From Anthoceros angustus (Eukaryota > Streptophyta > Anthocerotopsida > Anthocerotales > Anthocerotaceae): a stretch of DNA of 64,000 bases. The number at the start of each line of letters is the position of its first letter. Positions within the stretch are counted from its first letter, which is position 1. Location: positions 62,001 to 126,000 of the forward strand of contig MU008200.1 in assembly GCA_010909165.1 (NCBI GenBank), given 5' to 3'. Both the position numbers and the translations under genes were made by a program. The notes under the pieces are model-generated. The model was not told where the DNA came from. It worked only from the letters and a program-made list of their open reading frames with translations, and made no database searches. Below are positions 1-11,290 of this stretch, one piece after another.

Positions 1-36
1 CAATCTGACCTTCACTAGGTTACGAAGGCATGAGTC

Positions 37-1558
37 TCACTTCAGCTTTGTACAGAATTTAGGGAGATCAATGAGGTGAATTCTAGGAACATCCTCTGCT
101 GCCTTTCTCTCGCTTTCTGTATTATAACCCCACGTCCCTAGAAGAAAATGAAACTGTCAGTTTAAGCACAAGTACACAGTCTTCAAACTTGGGGCGGGGG
201 CACAGCTCTCTACCTAAATACAGATTCCACTTGTCTAGATCATGTTCCTTGATAACGTTACGCAAAGTTGCAAGTCGGTCCTCCACAAAACTGCTTTACC
301 ATGGTACAACGACAGTCCCGTAGTCCAATTTGTCAGGCATGGAACACTGTGGAAGGAACCGCCACAGAAAGCAAATTCGGGAAACAACAGAACCACTCAC
401 TGCAGTGTCAATCCTTGATGTTCAGGTTGACTTTGGAGCTGCTTCAAAACCTCAACCTTAGGTCTGGGAGCACAGCAAGAAGAAAGTATCTCATGAGCAC
501 AATTTGAAAGAGAAACAACAGGAGAGACTAACAGAGTAAAGTTGGTTACCCGGATCCCAGTCCATAAATCCTTTCAGTTGGAAACTCCACGGCAGCCAAT
601 TCTTTAAGCAAAGCAGCAGCAAACCGAGTCTGGACATGGGGCATCAACCTGTTTAGCCGGCAGTAATGGAGCAGGGCAGCTCCTAAGAAGGAAAGAGGGC
701 AGCCACCTGCTTGGTCGTGACAATGTACAGCTCAGACGTTGAGAACTTCAGGGAGTCTGCAACACCAGGATAGAACCTGCCGGCCTTACAAGGCGTTACA
801 CCACCTTCTGAAAAAGGCCGTGCGATGTGCAACCTGTGATTTGAAGAGCAAGATGTGTCACCTGTTGGCAGCAATCCACCCGTGCAAGTCTTCCGCTATC
901 CACTGGTCTCTGACATTGCCAAACAGTTCCACCAGCTCCTTCATATCATTCTCGTTCCAGTCCTCCATGACGGACGCTTTCAAAATCTCCCATTTTTCCA
1001 AGATATCTTCCACTCTGAGCCCTTCTGCCACCTTCCCCACAACCCACATGAGAAGCACTGGTGGAGACAACCGCAAACAACTTCGAATGAAGAAAAGACT
1101 AGGCAGTCGATCTAGATGCACGCATTACTTTCGACCGCCGAATCTGTGGACGTCGCAACTCCAACAACAACCTCACAAGCAAGAGGTTCTCATACCCAGT
1201 CTCCACCACGGGCCGCACCTGAACATGTGCAAGCACACTTGAGCAACCCAACACAAACGGGATCGTGACGCAGCGAGTTCTTCAAAATCCACAGCTTACG
1301 GTTCGCATGTTATCCAACAGCCATGCCTCCAGCTCCTCATCAACGTCTTTGAAGATCTCTGGCCACCTTACTTTCGCTGCCTGCAAACAACCCACAAGAA
1401 GGAAGCATTGGGAATCCCAAATTGAGTGTGAGCTGGAGCACAGCCATGCAATGCGATGCAATACTGGGCTGAGGTGAAACCTTAATGGCGGACAAGGACG
1501 ATTCCCCGCAGCTGTCACATAGCACTCCATCGAAATCCAGTGCATAGAGATGCCCCAT
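37..1558 (-). CDS. HAD-superfamily hydrolase-like protein (plant At2g45990 type)
   Basis: A multi-exon minus-strand gene complete in the window. The chosen start at 1558 opens with MGHLYALDFDGVLCDSCGES, whose DFDGVLCDS block is the HAD motif I nucleophile region. Later exons read AAKVRWPEIFKDVDEELEAW (about 1430-1290), RPVVETGYENLLLVRLLLEL (from about 1217), an exon to about 858, NRFYPGVADSLKFSTSELYI (about 830-690), FAAALLKELAAVEFPTERIY (about 620-560), PKVEVLKQLQ (about 465-400), FVEDRLATLRNVIKEHDLDK (about 290-222), and a last exon ending in IHLIDLPKFCTKLK with a stop at 37-39. Order and length (about 250 aa) match a conserved plant family whose substrate is not established. FVEDR is the acidic motif IV region. 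The upstream gene is divergent, 186 bp away. Exon edges are approximate; identity is firm, biochemical role unknown. Confidence 0.85.
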
Positions 1559-1744
1559 GCCTGATGTGTCCTGCAGACGAGAAATCTCGGCGAGTTTCAC
1601 TGAAACGAGTACATAGGCATACATAAAAGGAAATAACATCAACCGTTGTTTAGGAGCAAACCTACCAAAGAGAGGCCAGCAGTACAAGGACCTCTAATAG
1701 AAGAGCTGTGTTACGTTATTCCCGTTGTTGGTGGCGAGGGTACC
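1559..1744. promoter_or_regulatory. Bidirectional promoter between HAD hydrolase and small conserved protein
   Basis: Only 186 bp separate the two start codons (1558 minus, 1745 plus), so both 5' UTRs and core promoters must lie here or overlap the neighbouring first exons. No clear TATA box is visible on either strand. Inferred from gene arrangement, not from a recognised motif. Confidence 0.45.
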
Positions 1745-2415
1745 ATGTCGAGCAGCAGCGCGGTTCCGCCATGGCGTCAGCCCAAGCCTCCGGAAAAGAA
1801 GGACCAGTACAAGCATCTGAACATGAAGGCTGTGAAGGAGCCCGGGCAGGCAGCCGTTATGTACGCCCCACCTGCGAGCAAGAAGGGCGCGCAGAAAGCC
1901 ACGACAGAGACCGACGAGACCATGTTCGATTTTGATCCGGAGCTCAAACTTGCTTTCCAGAGGAATTTCCAGGTTTGAGCCAAACGCTGGGGGCTTTCAT
2001 GTGCTTGCAGAAGCGCCTTCTGTTTCGGAGGGGCTTGGCAGATGCTTCTTCTCATGGCTGCAGTTGGATAGCTTCATTTCGAGGCTTGAAATCCTCCAGT
2101 TCGGCTAACCGGTGTCTTTCTAGCTGTTGCAGTTCTTGAGGAGAGCTATTAGTGTTGACACGCTGGTCAGCCCGCTACCAGCACCCCTAGCGCAGAGCAT
2201 AGCCAGGAACCTGGGCTTCTTCACTCGCATTTTCACACAGTTTTTCGGTAAGTAGGGTTTGGACTTGGAATGCTGCGTTGTGGTAGTGTCAGCAGGCCTG
2301 ATTCTGGTTTCCCTTCTTCTGCTTCGCAGATCCCAAGGGCATTCAGAATGTGAGGAAGACTATTGGGATCGGCCAAGACGATGTAAGGACAAATGTTAGC
2401 AGCGAGGAGGAGTGA
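1745..2415 (+). CDS. Small conserved plant protein of unknown function (142 aa)
   Basis: Three exons, 1745-1972, 2133-2247 and 2330-2415, with GT-AG introns and consistent phase, encode 142 aa. The protein begins with a Pro/Lys-rich segment (VPPWRQPKPPEKKDQYKHLN), then a conserved block FDFDPELKLAFQRNFQ joined across intron 1 to FLRRAISVDTLVSPLPAPLA, then NLGFFTRIFTQFF and DPKGIQNVRKTIGIGQDD. I recognise this as a small protein conserved across land plants, without a function I can name safely. The Phe-rich mid-region could be a membrane-associated helix. Start chosen at the ATG opening MSSSSAVPPW; an in-frame upstream ATG at 1646 would reach into the divergent gene's first exon. Confidence 0.75.
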
Positions 2416-3465
2416 CCAGGGCGGGATTGAGACTGAAAGCAGAAGACCCCGGAAACGGGACCAACTTTTCCGTGTATTATTCCACCTAACTGTACTGCCT
2501 CACTGCTTTCAAGGCAGTCATCTCCTGCCCTATTTGATTGCTGTTCTACGCTCCTTTGAAGTGGCAGTATGTATCTCGGACGAACTGGAGAGCTGTTTCG
2601 GGCCCCTTGCACTGCCGAGGGGCTGTCAGTTTTTCGGTGGCACTGTACAGTGATGGATGGACTGCATACCTAGATTGCAAAACTTGTGTCAATGGTGGAC
2701 AGATTGAGATCTTCCCTTACAATTACATGCTCATCCTGCTACGTTGAGTCCGTTATTGATCATGTTACCTACATGATCCGAGGTCTTGAAAACTCGATAA
2801 GGGAACCCCAGGCAAGACCTCTTATCCCTTTTCGTATGGTGACAAGCAAACTTTGCCTGCGTGTCTTGTTCCATGTCGGCCTCCCTCATAAAGCCTTTTG
2901 TTGATGTATCGTTCATTTATCCCCTTGCTGTGTGGCCAATGAGAGATCGAGATCTCCACCCGGAATTCCGTAGCCCCTATGATGACATGGCCGAGAGTGG
3001 ATGAGAGGTTTCCGGTCCGGCCAATGCGGTTGAGCCTAGCCTGCTTCCATCCACATGCCTGCGGTCGCAGATTTGGACGTCGCGACGAGCCGGTGGTCGG
3101 CGGCCAGCGGTCGCGGGTACGGCAGCGATGGAGAATGCGCGCTCTCGCTGCTAGTAATCAGTTGTCATTCTTCCGCTGACGCCTCCCGATCGTCCACTCT
3201 CGTCTGGTGCGCAATCCTGTCCTGTCAGAAAACTTGTGAATGTGAGAGGGAGCCTGCGGATTCCTCAGCAACGCAGCTGATCGTTTGCGAGAAACTTTTT
3301 GCTGCCTTTGTGGTGAAGGCGTTGAGCCGCCGAGATTCTGCTCCTGGCGTTGTTGGAGAAGCGTGGAAGATAGTCGTTTGTTTTCTAGCTTCTGCGGAAG
3401 CGGGGAGAACCTTGAAGGCGCTGGTGTCTGCTGTCTAGAGGGAGAGATTTCTGCGCATTGGTGAG
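2416..3465. other. Intergenic region upstream of GUN4
   Basis: No conserved coding pattern seen on either strand. It should hold the 3' UTR of the small protein gene and the promoter and 5' UTR of GUN4. Open frames around 2979-3438 have low-complexity composition and no recognisable domain. Confidence 0.5.
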
Positions 3466-4293
3466 ATGCAAGGCTATGCGGTAGCTGCGTGCCGCAGCCC
3501 AGCCGCCTTGGTGAATGTAGGGGGCAGCTGTAGCGGGAGCGGGGGGAGCAAGGGCTTGTCGCGCAGCCCGAGCTTGAGCCCGGTGCAACAGCAGCTGCAA
3601 TGGAGGTGCGGGGCGGACGGCATGGCAGCCGCTGCGCCAATGCAGCAGCAGCAGAATCAACAGCAGCAGCGGTGGAGCGCGGCAGCGCAGGCCTTCTCGG
3701 GCTCGGCCTCGGTGCAGAGCTCGCAAAACGGGGCTATGGCGGAGGAGGAGGACGCGCGCGGGGTGTCTTACGCGCCGCTGCAGCGCATGCTGCAGGCCGG
3801 GGAGTGGGAGGCAGCGGACGGGGAGACCCGGCGCCTGCTCATCGTGCTGGCCGGGGAGAGCGCCGTGAAGCGGAAATGGGTGTACTATACCGAGGTGCAG
3901 TTCATTCCGGAGCAGGACCTCAAGACCATCGACAGCCTGTGGCGGCAACACAGCAACGGTAAATTCGGGTACAGCGTGCAGCGCAGGATCTGGAACAGCG
4001 TGGACCGGAACTACACCCGGTTCTTCAAGAAGGTGGCCTGGACCAGGCCGCTCAACGACAAAGTGGAGGCGTACAAGAAGTTCCCCATGGAATTCAGCTG
4101 GGATGTGAATGATCCTACTCCGCCAGGCCACCTCCCTCTCACCAACTGCTTGAGAGGCACGCAGCTGCTGAAGAACGTGCTGGATCACCCTGCCTTTACC
4201 GAGGCGGATGAGGAGGAGGCCAGCCTCGTCCCCAAGTCCACCGCTGACCTCAAGTCCTTGATGGGAGCTTCCAGCTTGAAGGGCTTGTTTTAG
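3466..4293 (+). CDS. GUN4: GUN4, tetrapyrrole-binding activator of Mg-chelatase
   Basis: An intronless gene of 275 aa. Residues 1 to about 98 are a Ser/Gly/Gln-rich leader expected to contain the chloroplast transit peptide. Residues from about 100 form the GUN4 domain: YAPLQRMLQAGEWEAADGET, RRLLIVLAGESAVKRKWVYY, QDLKTIDSLWRQHSNGKFGY, SVQRRIWNSV, and GHLPLTNCLRGTQLLKNVLD. GUN4 binds protoporphyrin IX and Mg-protoporphyrin IX and stimulates the ChlH subunit of Mg-chelatase in chlorophyll synthesis, and is linked to plastid-to-nucleus signalling. A short acidic C-terminal tail (EADEEEASLVPKSTADLKSL) follows the domain, as in plant homologues. Absence of introns is also usual for plant GUN4. It sits alone between intergenic stretches. 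Confidence 0.95.
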   Translation: MQGYAVAACRSPAALVNVGGSCSGSGGSKGLSRSPSLSPVQQQLQWRCGADGMAAAAPMQQQQNQQQQRWSAAAQAFSGSASVQSSQNGAMAEEEDARGVSYAPLQRMLQAGEWEAADGETRRLLIVLAGESAVKRKWVYYTEVQFIPEQDLKTIDSLWRQHSNGKFGYSVQRRIWNSVDRNYTRFFKKVAWTRPLNDKVEAYKKFPMEFSWDVNDPTPPGHLPLTNCLRGTQLLKNVLDHPAFTEADEEEASLVPKSTADLKSLMGASSLKGLF

Positions 4294-5056
4294 TCCCTGT
4301 TGTAAAGTATGTCCGAGCAGATTCTATGCATGCTATTTCTTGTGTAGGACATGAGCTCTGGGTAGGGCAAGGGTCTCACTCTTTCCAGCTATGGCATGTA
4401 ATGTAGGAACGTTCGTGCTCACTTGTGATGGGGAAGCAAAAGCATGCGCAGGCAAACGTTCTCCTTAACTTTAACAATTCAAGATGTCACGGTGCATTCT
4501 GTTTTGAAACCCCCTTCCCTGTTCCGTCTACCAGTCCCATGGAAGTTGTTGTCACTCACCAGGCATTCTGCTCTTGAACTCTTCAGAGTGAAGAAAATGT
4601 GTAGGTTCGTGAACCGGGAAATGTACGACATTGCAATCTGCAATTCTCGTGGTGCATAGTGTTTCCAAATGGCGAGTTTGCCTGAACCTGATGAACCTCA
4701 ACCTTGACGACAGATGTCCTACGCGGGCCGAAGCACCAGCAACCGAGACGATAAAATCGCACGACGCTGTTCTGGCCCTTCCTATTACGGTACTGTTCTT
4801 TTATTTACCTTGTTCATTTGATTTTAAAAATCTCTAGAGAAGGGGGCTGGGTAGTGGAAGATACTAAAGACGGCACTTTGTAGGACGAACAGTCCACGGC
4901 CACGTGGGACAGGAGCCTACGTAGTAAGGTTACGGTACGGTGCGAATTTCTACATACCGTTATCAGTGCTTGGGTCGACAAACATGGCCAACAGCTAGCG
5001 ATCCATGTAGCCTGCAATCGGTGTTACTTCGACCTTTAGCCTTTTGAAGTGTGTTG
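4294..5056. other. Intergenic region between convergent GUN4 and PPR gene
   Basis: About 760 bp between the stop codons of GUN4 (plus) and the downstream PPR gene (minus). No conserved reading frame is seen; it likely holds both 3' UTRs. Confidence 0.5.
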
Positions 5057-8000
5057 TTAGGGCATGGGCGTTCTGCACAAGTCAAGATGGGATACAGATT
5101 CTTCCTCCTTCACTTTCGAAAGTAGTTGGTTCAGTCTTGCTTGGCTTGTGGGATGCGTCTCATCCCCAGCCACGAAACTATGCACCACTCCGTCCATGTC
5201 TGCCCACCAGCTTTGACCCGGCTGCTTCCATGCCCTGATCCCTTTCCTCATAGCCTGCACCTTTTGTGCCTGCTCCCACATCCGGGCACCGGTGTATATG
5301 TTGGACATCAACACATATGCTGCAGCATCTGTCTTGTCTAGTTTGAGTGCTTGGTCAAAAGCATGGCGTCCCACCTCCACGTTGTTCCACTTTTGACAAG
5401 CACCCAACAGAGTGTGCCAAACGGCAGCATTAGGCGGTGTAGGCATTGTCCTTACCACAGCCAGCGCCTCATCCAGATGGCCTGCACGGCCTAGGAGGTC
5501 TACCATGCATGTGTAGTGCTCTGCCGTGGGTGAGATGCCGTAGTCTCTGCTCATTGCATCGAAGTACTCTCGCCCCTTGTTTACTAAACTCGCATGACTG
5601 CAGGCTGTTAGAATACTGAGGAATGTGATGCCAACTGGCTGTAAGCCAGACTCTCTCATTCGCCGGAGCAGGTCAAAGACCACTTCACTGTCTCCTTGAG
5701 AGGCGTAGCCAGCAATCAGTGCACTCCAGGTGACGACATCCTTTTCAGGCAAGGCATTAAAAACCTCCCTTGCATCAACCATGCTCCCAGACTTTCCATA
5801 CATGTTTATCAAACTGCCAGCTACAAACAGGTCATCTTGAAGGCCTTGTTCTTTGATCTGGGCATGTAGCTGCCTTCCCAGATGCACAGCTGCCACAGTT
5901 GCACATGCCTGTAAGAGGCACACAAATGTCACAGGATCAGGTCTAGCAAGGCCTTCTTCCTGCATGGCAATGAAAAGAGCCAGGGCTTCCTGCACCATTC
6001 CCTGCTGGGCATATGCTGCAATAATGGCGTTCCATGTCACCACATCTTTTCGACCAAGTCCGTCAAAGATGATCTGGGCATCTTCCAAGCTCCCACACTT
6101 GGCATACATGTTCACCAAACTGTTGGCTACAAACACATCAGCTTCATGCCCTAGTTCTGTAATCTGCATATGAAGCTGCTTCCCCGTCTCCAAAGCTGGG
6201 GAGCCCACGGTTGCACATGCCTGGAGAAGGCACGAAAAAGCGATGGGATCGAGCGCAACCATGGCCTCTTGTTGCATGGCTTTGTAAAGTTGAAGGGCTT
6301 CCTGCCCCATGCCCTGCTGGGAATATCCTGCAATCATGGCAATCCACGTCACAATGTCTTTCAGACCAAGTCCATCAAACACTCTCTGAGCGTCTTCCAA
6401 GCTGCCACACTTTGCATACATGTTCACCAAACTGTTGGCTACAAGCACATCAGCTTGATGTCCTCGTTCTCTAATTTGAGTGTGGAGCAGCCTCCCCTTC
6501 TCCAAAGCTCGGGCACCCACACTGGCACATGCCTGCAGGAGGCACACAAATGTCACGGAATCAGGTACAGCAATGCCTTCTTCCTGCATAGCACTGTAGA
6601 GACCAAGAGCTTCCTGCCCCATGCCCTGCTGGGAATATCCTGCTATCATGGCAGTCCATGTCACCACATCTTTCGACCAAGTCCGTCAAAGATGATCTGG
6701 GCATCTTCCAAGCTCCCACACTTGGCATACATGTTCACCAAACTGTTGGCTACAAACACATCAGCTTCATGCCCTAGTTCTGTAATCTGCATATGAAGCT
6801 GCTTCCCCGTCTCCAAAGCTGGGGAGCCCACGGTTGCACATGCCTGGAGAAGGCACGAAAAAGCGATGGGATCGAGCGCAACCATGGCCTCTTGTTGCAT
6901 GGCTTTGTAAAGTTGAAGGGCTTCCTGCCCCATGCCCTGCTGGGAATATCCTGCAATCATGGCAATCCACGTCACAATGTCTTTCAGACCAAGTCCATCA
7001 AACACTCTCTGAGCGTCTTCCAAGCTGCCACACTTTGCATACATGTTCACCAAACTGTTGGCTACAAGCACATCAGCTTGATGTCCTCGTTCTCTAATTT
7101 GAGTGTGGAGCAGCCTCCCCTTCTCCAAAGCTCGGGCACCCACACTGGCACATGCCTGCAGGAGGCACACAAATGTCACGGAATCAGGTACAGCAATGCC
7201 TTCTTCCTGCATAGCACTGTAGAGACCAAGAGCTTCCTGCCCCATCCCCTGCTGGGAATATCCTGCTATCATGGCAGTCCACATTACCACGTCCTTTTGA
7301 CCAAGTCCGTCAAACACTCTCTGGGCGTCTTCCAAGCTCCCGCACTTTGCGTACATGTTCACCAAACTGGTGCCGATAAATTCATCAGCTCCGTGTCCCC
7401 GTTCTCTAATGTGAGCATGGAGCTGCTTTCCTTTCTCCAAACCTTGGGTGCCCACACTCGCACATGCCTGCAGAAGGCACACAAATGTAACAGAATTAGG
7501 TACAGCAATGCCTTCTTCTTGCATAGCACTGTAAAGCTGAAGCGCTTTGTGGCCCATGCCCTGCAGTGAATATCCTGCAATCATGGCATTCCACGTTGCC
7601 ACATCTTTTTTAACAAGCCCGTCAAACAAGGCCTGAGCATACTCCAAGCTGCCACACTTCGCATACATGTTCACCAGACTGCTGGCTACAAACGAATCAG
7701 CTTCATTGCCTCGTTCTCTAATCTGCGCATGCAGCTGCTTTCCTTTCTCCAAAGCTGGGGCGCCCATGCTTGCACATGCCTGCAGTAGGCACACAAATGT
7801 CACTGTATCAGGCATAATCAGGCCTTCTTCTTGCATAGCGGTGTAAAGACCAAAGGCCTCATGCCCCATGCCCTGCTGGGAATAACCTGCCAACATGGCA
7901 TTCCAAGTCACCACATCTTTTCGACCAAGTCCATCAAACACTTTTTTCGCGGCTTCCAAGCTGCCACACTTCGAATACATATCGACCAAGCAATTACAGA

Positions 8001-9000
8001 CAAACAAATCAGACTCAGCCCCACTGCCCAACAAATCTGCATGCAGCTCCTGTCCAGTTTTCAAGTTCCCTCCCCTTGCGCAAGCCTGAAGGGCAGCCAC
8101 AAAGACATGCCCATCTGGCTTCACGCTTGATCTACGCATGCGATGATATAGTTGTACAGCCTGCTTGTTTTGCCCTTGTTTAACATAAGCAGAAATTATG
8201 GAGGACCACATGAAGGCATCTGGTTCAACGACGGCTTCAAACACATCCATCGCGTCCTGCAACTTGCCATGAGAAGCATACATCCGCAAGATGTGGTTGC
8301 ACAGGAACGTGTCGGACTCATACCCCTTTCTCACCGTCAAAGCATGGACGCGGCGACCAAGAGTTAGATCCTTCTTGACTACACATTCCTTCAGGACAGC
8401 GTAAAAGCGAGATCTCGGAACACGAGAGTCTGTCTTCACCAGAACTCCCAAAGCCTCAATCGCCTGAGCTAGATGGCCTTGATGACACAGGGTGCTCACG
8501 GTTTCAGCAGTTACGCTGCTTTCAAATCCTGTACGCCTGCCAGACTCAGAATCGTCCAGCAAGCTCCGACTGGATTTGGAGGCCCCACGACTCGTCTCCA
8601 TATTCAAAGAAACAAGCTGCCCATCCAGGCAGTCCAGCTTGTAGAATTTTTCCGCCCAGAGAACCTCCTGGAACTCCTCCTGCTGGAAATCGGGTCGACG
8701 CGTGCGCGTCATACTTTGCCTGTAATCCCGCCGAAGTATGCTCGAAAATCCATTCCCACCAAGATATCCTCTTGGCCGGGCTGTGTTACTGGCGAATCTG
8801 CTGCACCTCACAGTTTGCTCCCTTGAAGTCAGGCGAGCATGAGCTCTCCGTCGCTGATCTGCTAATCCGCCAACTCGCTGGGTCCACGAAAACTGTGCCC
8901 ACAACGGATTCTGTTGCCCGTCAAGTGACTCAATTGCAACAGCCATGGCTCGCAGATGGATGCATAAGGCACCCAGCCTTCCACCCTCCCGGCTCAGCAC
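5057..9000 (-). CDS. PLS-class PPR protein with E motifs, one-base frameshift
   Basis: A minus-strand, intronless PPR gene read in two frames: 9000-6661 (779 codons) and 6667-5057. A lost T in a T-run near 6671-6673 (TTTT elsewhere, TTT here) breaks the frame inside the module FDGLGRKDVVTW. The N-terminus (to about residue 140) is non-repetitive and is presumably an organelle targeting region. Then come P, L and S modules of about 104 residues per triplet (…VNMYAKCGSLEDAQRVFDGL…, GYSQQGMGQEALGLYSAMQE…). The C-terminus carries E1/E2-type motifs (HYTCMVDLLGRAGHLDEALA, AAYVLMSNIYTGARMWEQAQ, KQPGQSWW) and stops after about 60 more residues. No DYW deaminase domain is present, so any C-to-U editing would need a DYW partner. 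The frameshift may be real or a base-calling error. RNA target unknown. Confidence 0.8.
6031..7277 (-). repeat. 623/624-bp tandem duplication of two PLS triplets
   Basis: Segments 6031-6654 and 6655-7277 are nearly identical; I found one substitution (near 6635 versus 7257) and one lost T. A 624-bp unit equals 208 codons, exactly two PLS triplets, so the event added whole PPR modules. The right copy is 623 bp and is where the frame breaks. Confidence 0.85.
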
Positions 9001-9012
9001 CGGTGACCTTCA

Positions 9013-11088
9013 CTACGAAGCATTTTCCAAGGCGCCACTGTTTGCATATCCTGCTATCATGGCAGTCCATGTCACCACATCTTTTCGACCAAGTCCGTCA
9101 AAGATGATCTGGGCATCTTCCAAGCTGCCACACTTTGCGTACATGTTCACCAAACTGTTGGCTACAAACACATCAGCTTGATGTCCTCGTTCTCTAATCT
9201 GCATGAAGCTGCTTCCCGTCTCCAAAGCTCAGGCACCCACACTGGCACATGCCTGCAGGAGGCACACAAATGTAACAGAATTAGGTACAGCAATGCCTTC
9301 TTCCTGCATAGCACTGTAGAGACCAAGAGCTTCCTGCCCCATGCCCTGCAGTGAATATCCTGCTATCATGGCAGTCCACATTACCACGTCCTTTTGACCA
9401 AGTCCATCAAACACTCTCTGAGCGTCTTCCAAGCTGCCACACTTTGCATACATGTTCACCAAACTGTTGGCTACAAACACATCAGCTTGATGTCCTCGTT
9501 CTCTAATCTGCGCATGCAGCTGCTTTCCTTCTCCAAACCTTGGGTGCCCACACTCGCACATGCCTGCAGGAGGCACACAAATGTAACAGAATTAGGTACA
9601 GCAATGCCTTCTTCTTGCATAGCACTGTAGAGACCAAGAGCTTCCTGCCCCATGCCCTGCTGGGAATATCCTGCAATCATGGCATTCCAAGTCACCACAT
9701 CTTTTCGACCAAGTCCGTCAAACACTCTCTGGGCGTCTTCCAAGCTGCCACACTTTGCATACATGTTCACCAAACTGTTGGCTACAAACACATCAGCTTG
9801 ATGTCCTCGTTCTCTAATCTGCATGAAGCTGCTTCCCGTCTCCAAAGCTCAGGTGCCCACACTAGCACATGCCTGTAGGAGGCACACAAATGTCACGGAA
9901 TCAGGTACAGCAATGCCTTCTTCTTGCATAGCACTGTATAGACGAAGGGCTTCCTGCCCCATGCCCTGCTGGGAATATCCTGCTATCATGGCATTCCACG
10001 TTGCCACATCTTTTCGACCAAGTCCGTCAAACACTCTCTGAGCGTCTTCCAAGCTGCCACACTTCGAATACATATCGACCAAGCAATTACAGACAAACAA
10101 ATCAGACTCAGCCCCACTGCCCAACAAATCTGCATGCAGCTCCTGTCCAGTTTTCAAGTTCCTCCTTGCGCAAGCCTGAAGGCAGCCACAAAGACATGCC
10201 CATCTGGCTTCACGCTTGATCTACGCATGCGATGATATAGTTGTACAGCCTGCTTGTTTTGCCCTTGTTTAACATAAGCAGAAATTATGGAGGACCACAT
10301 GAAGGCATCTGGTTCAACGACGGCTTCAAACACATCCATCGCGTCCTGCAACTTGCCATGAGAAGCATACATCCGCAAGATGTGGTTGCACAGGAACGTG
10401 TCGGACTCATACCCCTTTCTCACCGTCAAAGCATGGACGCGGCGACCAAGAGTTAGATCCTTCTTGACTACACATTCCTTCAGGACAGCGTAAAAGCGAG
10501 ATCTCGGAACACGAGAGTCTGTCTTCACCAGAACTCCCAAAGCCTCAATCGCCTGAGCTAGATGGCCTTGATGACACAGGGTGCTCACGGTTTCAGCAGT
10601 TACGCTGCTTTCAAATCCTGTACGCCTGCCAGACTCAGAATCGTCCAGCAAGCTCCGACTGGATTTGGAGGCCCCACGACTCGTCTCCATATTCAAAGAA
10701 ACAAGCTGCCCATCCAGGCAGTCCAGCTTGTAGAATTTTTCCGCCCAGAGAACCTCCTGGAACTCCTCCTGCTGGAAATCGGGTCGACGCGTGCGCGTCA
10801 TACTTGCCTGTAATCCCGCCGAAGTATGCTCGAAAATCCATTCCCACCAAGATATCCTCTTGGCCGGGCTGTGTTACTGGCGAATCTGCTGCACCTCACA
10901 GTTTGCTCCCTTGAAGTCAGGCGAGCATGAGCTCTCCGTCGCTGATCTGCTAATCCGCCAACTCGCTGGGTCCACGAAAACTGTGCCCACAACGGATTCT
11001 GTTGCCCGTCAAGTGACTCAATTGCAACAGCCATGGCTCGCAGATGGATGCATAAGGCACCCAGCCTTCCACCCTCCCGGCTCAGCAC
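9013..11088 (-). pseudogene. Truncated PPR paralogue, decayed partial copy
   Basis: The start at 11088 and the first about 330 residues are nearly identical to those of the 9000-5057 gene. Its frame is broken by single-base losses near 10803 (TTT to TT), 10162-10166 (C-runs shortened) and 10191 (GGG to GG). Further on there are two in-frame TGA codons (near 9226 and 9846) in the same place of two successive repeat units about 620 bp apart, each followed by the same compensated indel pair (…LETGSSFMQI… in place of …LETGKQLHMQI…). It has no E motifs: it ends at about 9013-9028, abutting the leader of the downstream copy. Homology covers roughly 7.96-9.03 kb versus 10.05-11.12 kb. Confidence 0.85.
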
Positions 11089-11119
11089 CGGTGACCTTCA
11101 CTACGAAGCATTTTTCATG

Positions 11120-11290
11120 ACGCTAAGGGCTTAGTCCTCGATCCCAGCAGAAATCCAGGGATTTGCGACCTGTCTCAACTTAAGATCTTGTAGACAAGAT
11201 GTTCCACCTTTCGATTGTACTTGTTGTGATGATCAACACAGAGCAGCAGATTTTGATCAGTCGTTATTGGGGTGAACTCCGATTTGCTGG
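11120..11290. promoter_or_regulatory. Spacer holding the probable ancestral promoter of the duplicated PPR gene
   Basis: This 171-bp spacer lies upstream of the decayed PPR copy and downstream of the intact one. It is the only unique upstream DNA available to the two downstream copies, because the 5057-9000 gene has only about 28 bp of shared leader before pseudogene sequence begins. No TATA motif is obvious. Confidence 0.3.

Noticed and set aside
6170-7569. Long plus-strand open frames opposite the PPR genes, apparently repeated
   Set aside because: They are antisense shadows of the repeated PLS modules; repetition comes from the PPR repeats, and no independent domain is seen.
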